Made by a program: the position numbers and the translations under genes. This document shows positions 6,310 through 8,337 of a stretch of 8,337 bases of DNA, piece by piece. Source of the DNA: an uncultured Clostridia bacterium (lineage in GTDB: Bacteria; Bacillota; Clostridia; Christensenellales; Aristaeellaceae); the NCBI GenBank assembly GCA_944363005.1, contig CALVTV010000096.1, forward strand, positions 1 through 8,337, given 5' to 3'. The notes beneath the pieces are model-generated. The model searched no databases and was not told the origin of the DNA. It saw nothing but the letters and a program-made list of their open reading frames with translations. How positions within the stretch are numbered: position 1 is the stretch's first letter; the number at the start of each line of letters is the position of its first letter.

Positions 6310-6331
6310 AAAAAACCCGCCCGAAGGCGGG
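6310..6331 (-). terminator. Intrinsic terminator of the YnbB-like gene
   Basis: On the minus strand CCCGCC, a TTCG tetraloop and GGCGGG form a perfect 6-bp stem followed by six T. It starts 6 nt past the stop codon at 6338-6340. The UUCG loop and uninterrupted U run make this a strong classical terminator. Confidence 0.93.
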
Positions 6332-6337
6332 AGCGGA

Positions 6338-7621
6338 TTACAGGCGAACGATGCCCGCATCCACGAGTTTTTGCAGGCTCATGAGGATGCCGAGCTTGGC
6401 GTGATACCACGTCAGGCCGCCCTGGAAGTAGACGGCGTACGGCTCACGGATGGGGCCGTCGGCAGAGAGCTCGATGGAGGAACCCTGGATAAAGGCGCCT
6501 GCCGCCATGATGACCTGGCTGTCATAGCCGGGCATGTCCCAGGGCAGGGGGGTGACATAGCTGTCAACGGGGGCGGCAGCCTGAATCCCCAGACAGAAAG
6601 CGCGCATGGCGGCTTCGCTGCCCAGTTCCACGGCCTGGATGATGTCGTGCCTGGATTCGGTGGCGTTGGGCACGCAGCGGAAGCCCAGCCGTTCATAGAG
6701 GTTTGCGGCGAAGATGGCGCCCTTGAGCGCACCGGCGGTGACGGTCGGCGCGAGGAAGAACCCCTGATACAGCGAGGTCATCAGGCCCAGATTGGCGCCG
6801 ACTTCCTGGCCCAGACCCGGAGCGGAGAGGCGATAGGCGCAGCGCTCAACGCAGGCGGCCGTGCCGCAGATGTATCCGCCGATGGGCGCCAGTCCGCCGC
6901 CCGGATTTTTGATCAACGAGCCGACAATCATGTCCGCGCCGACGTCGCTGGGCTCGATGGTTTCCACGAATTCACCGTAGCAGTTGTCCACCATGCATAG
7001 GATATCGCTGCGGATGGACTTGACGAAAGCGATCAGCTCGCCGATCTGCGCGACGGAGAGCGTCGGGCGCGTGGCATAGCCCTTGGAGCGCTGAATGGTG
7101 ACCAGTTTGGTCTGGGGTTTGATCTTCGCGCGGATGCCTTCGTAATCGATGCCGCCATCGGGCAACAGCGCCACCTCGTCGTACGTGACGCCGTATTCAC
7201 GCAGGGAGCACTTGCTCGGGCGGATGCCGATAACCTCTTCGAGCGTGTCGTACGGACGGCCGACCGGGGAGAGCAACTCGTCGCCCGGCAGCAGATTGGC
7301 GCTCAGGGCGATGGCCAGCGCATGCGTGCCGCAAGTGATCTGCGGGCGTACGAGCGCGGCTTCCGTGTGGAAGGCGTCGGCATACACGCGCTCGAGCGTA
7401 TCGCGGCCGACGTCGTTGTACCCGTAGCCGGTCGTGCCCACGAAGCAACCGGCATTTACGCGGTTTTTCTGCATGGCGGCGATGACCTTCGATTGATTGT
7501 ATTCCGCAACCCGATCGATCGCGTCAAAGCGTTCGCGCAGGGAAGCGAGCCGCTCTTCGCCAAAGTTGTAAACGGCTTCGCTGATGCCCAGCTGGGCGTA
7601 CATCTTCCTATTTTCATCCAT
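6338..7621 (-). CDS. PLP-dependent methionine gamma-lyase family protein (YnbB / 'aluminum resistance' family)
   Basis: This is a 427-residue fold-type I PLP enzyme of the family called Met_gamma_lyase or aluminum resistance protein, homologous to B. subtilis YnbB. The true reaction of the family is not well established; a C-S lyase acting on a sulfur amino acid is the usual guess. Visible features: an N-terminal NRVNAGCFVGTTGYGYND stretch (53-70); the PLP-phosphate region near QITCGTHA (94-101); SPVGRPYDTLEEV (118-130); D212 in MVDNCYGEF, likely contacting the PLP ring nitrogen; and, 26 residues later, K238 in GSLIKNPGGG, the likely Schiff-base lysine. K180 in QRSKGY is a weaker candidate. 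The ATG at 7621 has AGAGG nine bases upstream. An in-frame ATG at 7639 lacks a ribosome site. The gene has its own promoter and terminator and is monocistronic. Its lyase specificity and any link to metal resistance are uncertain. Confidence 0.9.
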   Translation of the reverse strand: MDENRKMYAQLGISEAVYNFGEERLASLRERFDAIDRVAEYNQSKVIAAMQKNRVNAGCFVGTTGYGYNDVGRDTLERVYADAFHTEAALVRPQITCGTHALAIALSANLLPGDELLSPVGRPYDTLEEVIGIRPSKCSLREYGVTYDEVALLPDGGIDYEGIRAKIKPQTKLVTIQRSKGYATRPTLSVAQIGELIAFVKSIRSDILCMVDNCYGEFVETIEPSDVGADMIVGSLIKNPGGGLAPIGGYICGTAACVERCAYRLSAPGLGQEVGANLGLMTSLYQGFFLAPTVTAGALKGAIFAANLYERLGFRCVPNATESRHDIIQAVELGSEAAMRAFCLGIQAAAPVDSYVTPLPWDMPGYDSQVIMAAGAFIQGSSIELSADGPIREPYAVYFQGGLTWYHAKLGILMSLQKLVDAGIVRL

Positions 7622-7703
7622 GACTTTCAACCTCTTCATCCATGGCGCCGCGGCGGGTGAATATGCATCAGCGGGGCGCAATCTCATAGTCCAAACGAAT
7701 GGC

Positions 7704-7732
7704 AGTATAACAGAGCGTGCGGGGGCTGTCAA
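7704..7732 (-). promoter_or_regulatory. Sigma-A type promoter of the YnbB-like gene
   Basis: Minus-strand TTGACA (7727-7732) and TATACT (7704-7709) are separated by exactly 17 bases, eleven of twelve consensus positions. The transcript would begin near 7697, giving an untranslated leader of about 76 nt before the ATG at 7621. Confidence 0.88.
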
Positions 7733-7773
7733 GCAGCGCGGGAAAGCTGCGAAAAGAAATTTTCAAAAAGCGG

Positions 7774-7802
7774 TTGACAGCGTTGCGGATTTCCTGTATA
7801 AT
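7774..7802 (+). promoter_or_regulatory. Full-consensus sigma-A promoter of the tRNA cluster
   Basis: TTGACA (7774-7779), 17 bases, then TATAAT (7797-7802): a perfect match in both boxes and spacing. The A/T-rich stretch at 7751-7770 just upstream could act as an UP element. Transcription would start near 7809, about 28 nt before the first tRNA. It is divergent from the YnbB-like promoter; the two -35 boxes are 41 bp apart. Confidence 0.93.
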
Positions 7803-7836
7803 ACATTTCGTGCCTGAGATGAGTTCAATGTTCCGG

Positions 7837-7913
7837 CGGAGTGTAGCGCAGCTTGGTAGCGCACGTGCTTTGGGAGCATGGGGTCGGGGGTTCGAATCCC
7901 TTCACTCCGACCA
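7837..7913 (+). tRNA. tRNA-Pro(UGG)
   Basis: A 77-nt cloverleaf. The acceptor CGGAGTG pairs with CACTCCG, followed by discriminator A and an encoded CCA. The D stem is GCGC/GCGC. The anticodon stem CGTGC/GCATG (one G-T) closes loop TTTGGGA with anticodon TGG at 7871-7873. The T arm has GGTTCGAATCC. It is the first gene of the cluster and reads CCN proline codons. Confidence 0.96.
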
Positions 7914-7938
7914 TTTTTTCTCAGTCCCGAGACAATAT

Positions 7939-8013
7939 GGCCCCGTGGTCAAGAGGTCAAGACACCGCCCTTTCACGGCGATAACAGGGGTTCGATTCCC
8001 CTCGGGGTCACCA
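7939..8013 (+). tRNA. tRNA-Glu(UUC)
   Basis: A 75-nt cloverleaf with acceptor GGCCCCG paired to CGGGGTC (one G-T), discriminator A and an encoded CCA. The loop CTTTCAC carries anticodon TTC at 7972-7974. The anticodon stem CCGCC (7965-7969) faces GGCGA (7977-7981), leaving a C-A mismatch at the outermost pair (27-43), whereas E. coli tRNA-Glu has C-G there. The T arm is AGGGG/CCCCT with a standard TTCGATT loop. Identity is clear and the mismatch is probably tolerated. Confidence 0.96.
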
Positions 8014-8038
8014 TTTTTTTAAGATGTTGGTTCTTCAG

Positions 8039-8114
8039 GGGCCTTTAGCTCAGTGGTCAGAGCAGGCGGCTCATAACCGCTCGGTCCGGGGTTCGAAACC
8101 CTGAAGGCCCACCA
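8039..8114 (+). tRNA. tRNA with CAU anticodon, probably tRNA-Ile2 (lysidine-modified) rather than Met
   Basis: A 76-nt cloverleaf: acceptor GGGCCTT with AAGGCCC, discriminator A, an encoded CCA, anticodon stem GGCGG/CCGCT and loop CTCATAA. A CAT anticodon can mean initiator Met, elongator Met or Ile2. Initiator is excluded because position 1 pairs with 72 and the anticodon stem lacks the three G-C pairs. The C4-G69 and C5-G68 pairs are those favoured by the lysidine synthetase TilS, and the TTTAGCTCAGTGG start and AGAGCAGGCGGCTCATAACCG core resemble known Ile2 tRNAs of E. coli and B. subtilis more than Met tRNAs. If so, it reads AUA isoleucine codons after modification. Confidence 0.8.
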
Positions 8115-8121
8115 TTTTTAC

Positions 8122-8198
8122 GGCGCGGTAGTTCAGTCGGTTAGAATGCCAGCCTGTCACGCTGGAGGTCGAGGGTTCGAGCCCCTTCCGCGTCGCCA
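8122..8198 (+). tRNA. tRNA-Asp(GUC)
   Basis: A 77-nt cloverleaf with acceptor GGCGCGG paired to CCGCGTC (one G-T), discriminator G as expected for Asp, and an encoded CCA. The perfect anticodon stem CCAGC/GCTGG holds loop CTGTCAC with anticodon GTC at 8156-8158. The T arm is GAGGG/CCCTT around TTCGAGC. Confidence 0.96.
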
Positions 8199-8231
8199 TC
8201 TTTTTCTTTTCGCTCACACCATTGAGATCAT

Positions 8232-8307
8232 GCTGGTGTAGCTCAATTGGCAGAGCAGCTGATTTGTAATCAGCAGGTTGCGGGTTCGATTCCCTTCACC
8301 AGCTCCA
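8232..8307 (+). tRNA. tRNA-Thr(UGU)
   Basis: A 76-nt cloverleaf. The acceptor GCTGGTG pairs perfectly with CACCAGC, with discriminator T and an encoded CCA. The anticodon stem GCTGA/TCAGC closes loop TTTGTAA with anticodon TGT at 8265-8267. The D arm is GCTC/GAGC. Confidence 0.96.
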
Positions 8308-8316
8308 ACTTCATAT

Positions 8317-8337
8317 GGGTAGGTTCCCGAGTGGCCA
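8317..8337 (+). tRNA. Probable tRNA-Tyr, 5' end only (cut by window edge)
   Basis: Only 21 nt are visible: a presumed acceptor 5' strand GGGTAGG, TT at positions 8-9, and CCCGAGTGGCCA, which matches the D arm typical of tRNA-Tyr (TTCCCGAGYGGCCAAAGGG in E. coli). Ser tRNAs have a similar CCGAGTGG start, so Ser remains possible. The anticodon lies outside the window. Confidence 0.65.

Noticed and set aside
7717..8022. A 101-codon plus-strand frame over the tRNA-Pro and tRNA-Glu genes
   Set aside because: It spans a consensus promoter and two complete tRNA cloverleafs; no protein evidence.

Overview
The window looks like a chromosomal fragment of a GC-rich member of the Clostridia. The evidence is a pyrimidine operon of Gram-positive type with the two-subunit, NAD-linked dihydroorotate dehydrogenase (pyrK plus class 1B pyrD), purine-rich Shine-Dalgarno sites, sigma-A type promoters, a YnbB-like 'methionine gamma-lyase family' protein, and tRNA genes that encode their CCA ends. 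The genus cannot be fixed from the sequence alone.

Positions 1-4761, plus strand: the downstream part of a UMP biosynthesis operon. It begins inside pyrB, then pyrC, pyrF, pyrK, pyrD and a small Nudix hydrolase gene follow with gaps of 0-32 nt or short overlaps, and it ends at a long hairpin terminator (4710-4761). The gene products cover carbamoyl-aspartate formation (PyrB), ring closure (PyrC), oxidation to orotate (PyrD with its PyrK electron-transfer partner) and the final decarboxylation to UMP (PyrF). The carbamoyl-phosphate synthase genes and pyrE are not in the window and may lie upstream or elsewhere.

Positions 4762-4956 carry no convincing gene, only three short hairpins. Positions 4957-5982, minus strand, encode a complete Gfo/Idh/MocA-family oxidoreductase with its own promoter at 6018-6046. 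Between that promoter and the next gene lies a 96-bp tandem repeat (6057-6290, about 2.4 copies). Each copy begins with a small GGCA-N3-TGCC dyad. This is the least explained part of the window.

Positions 6338-7621, minus strand, encode a complete PLP-dependent methionine gamma-lyase family (YnbB / 'aluminum resistance') protein with a textbook terminator (6310-6331) and a strong promoter (7704-7732). A divergent promoter that matches the sigma-A consensus exactly (7774-7802) drives a tRNA cluster on the plus strand: Pro(UGG), Glu(UUC), a CAU tRNA that looks like Ile2, Asp(GUC), Thr(UGU), and the 5' end of a probable Tyr tRNA cut by the window edge.

Most of the window is ordinary housekeeping DNA. 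No defence system, phage, insertion sequence or CRISPR array was seen. The points worth a second look are the 96-bp repeat with its phased dyads, the Nudix gene locked into the pyr operon, the hairpin cluster downstream of that operon, and a 9-codon upstream reading frame overlapping the YnbB-like start.
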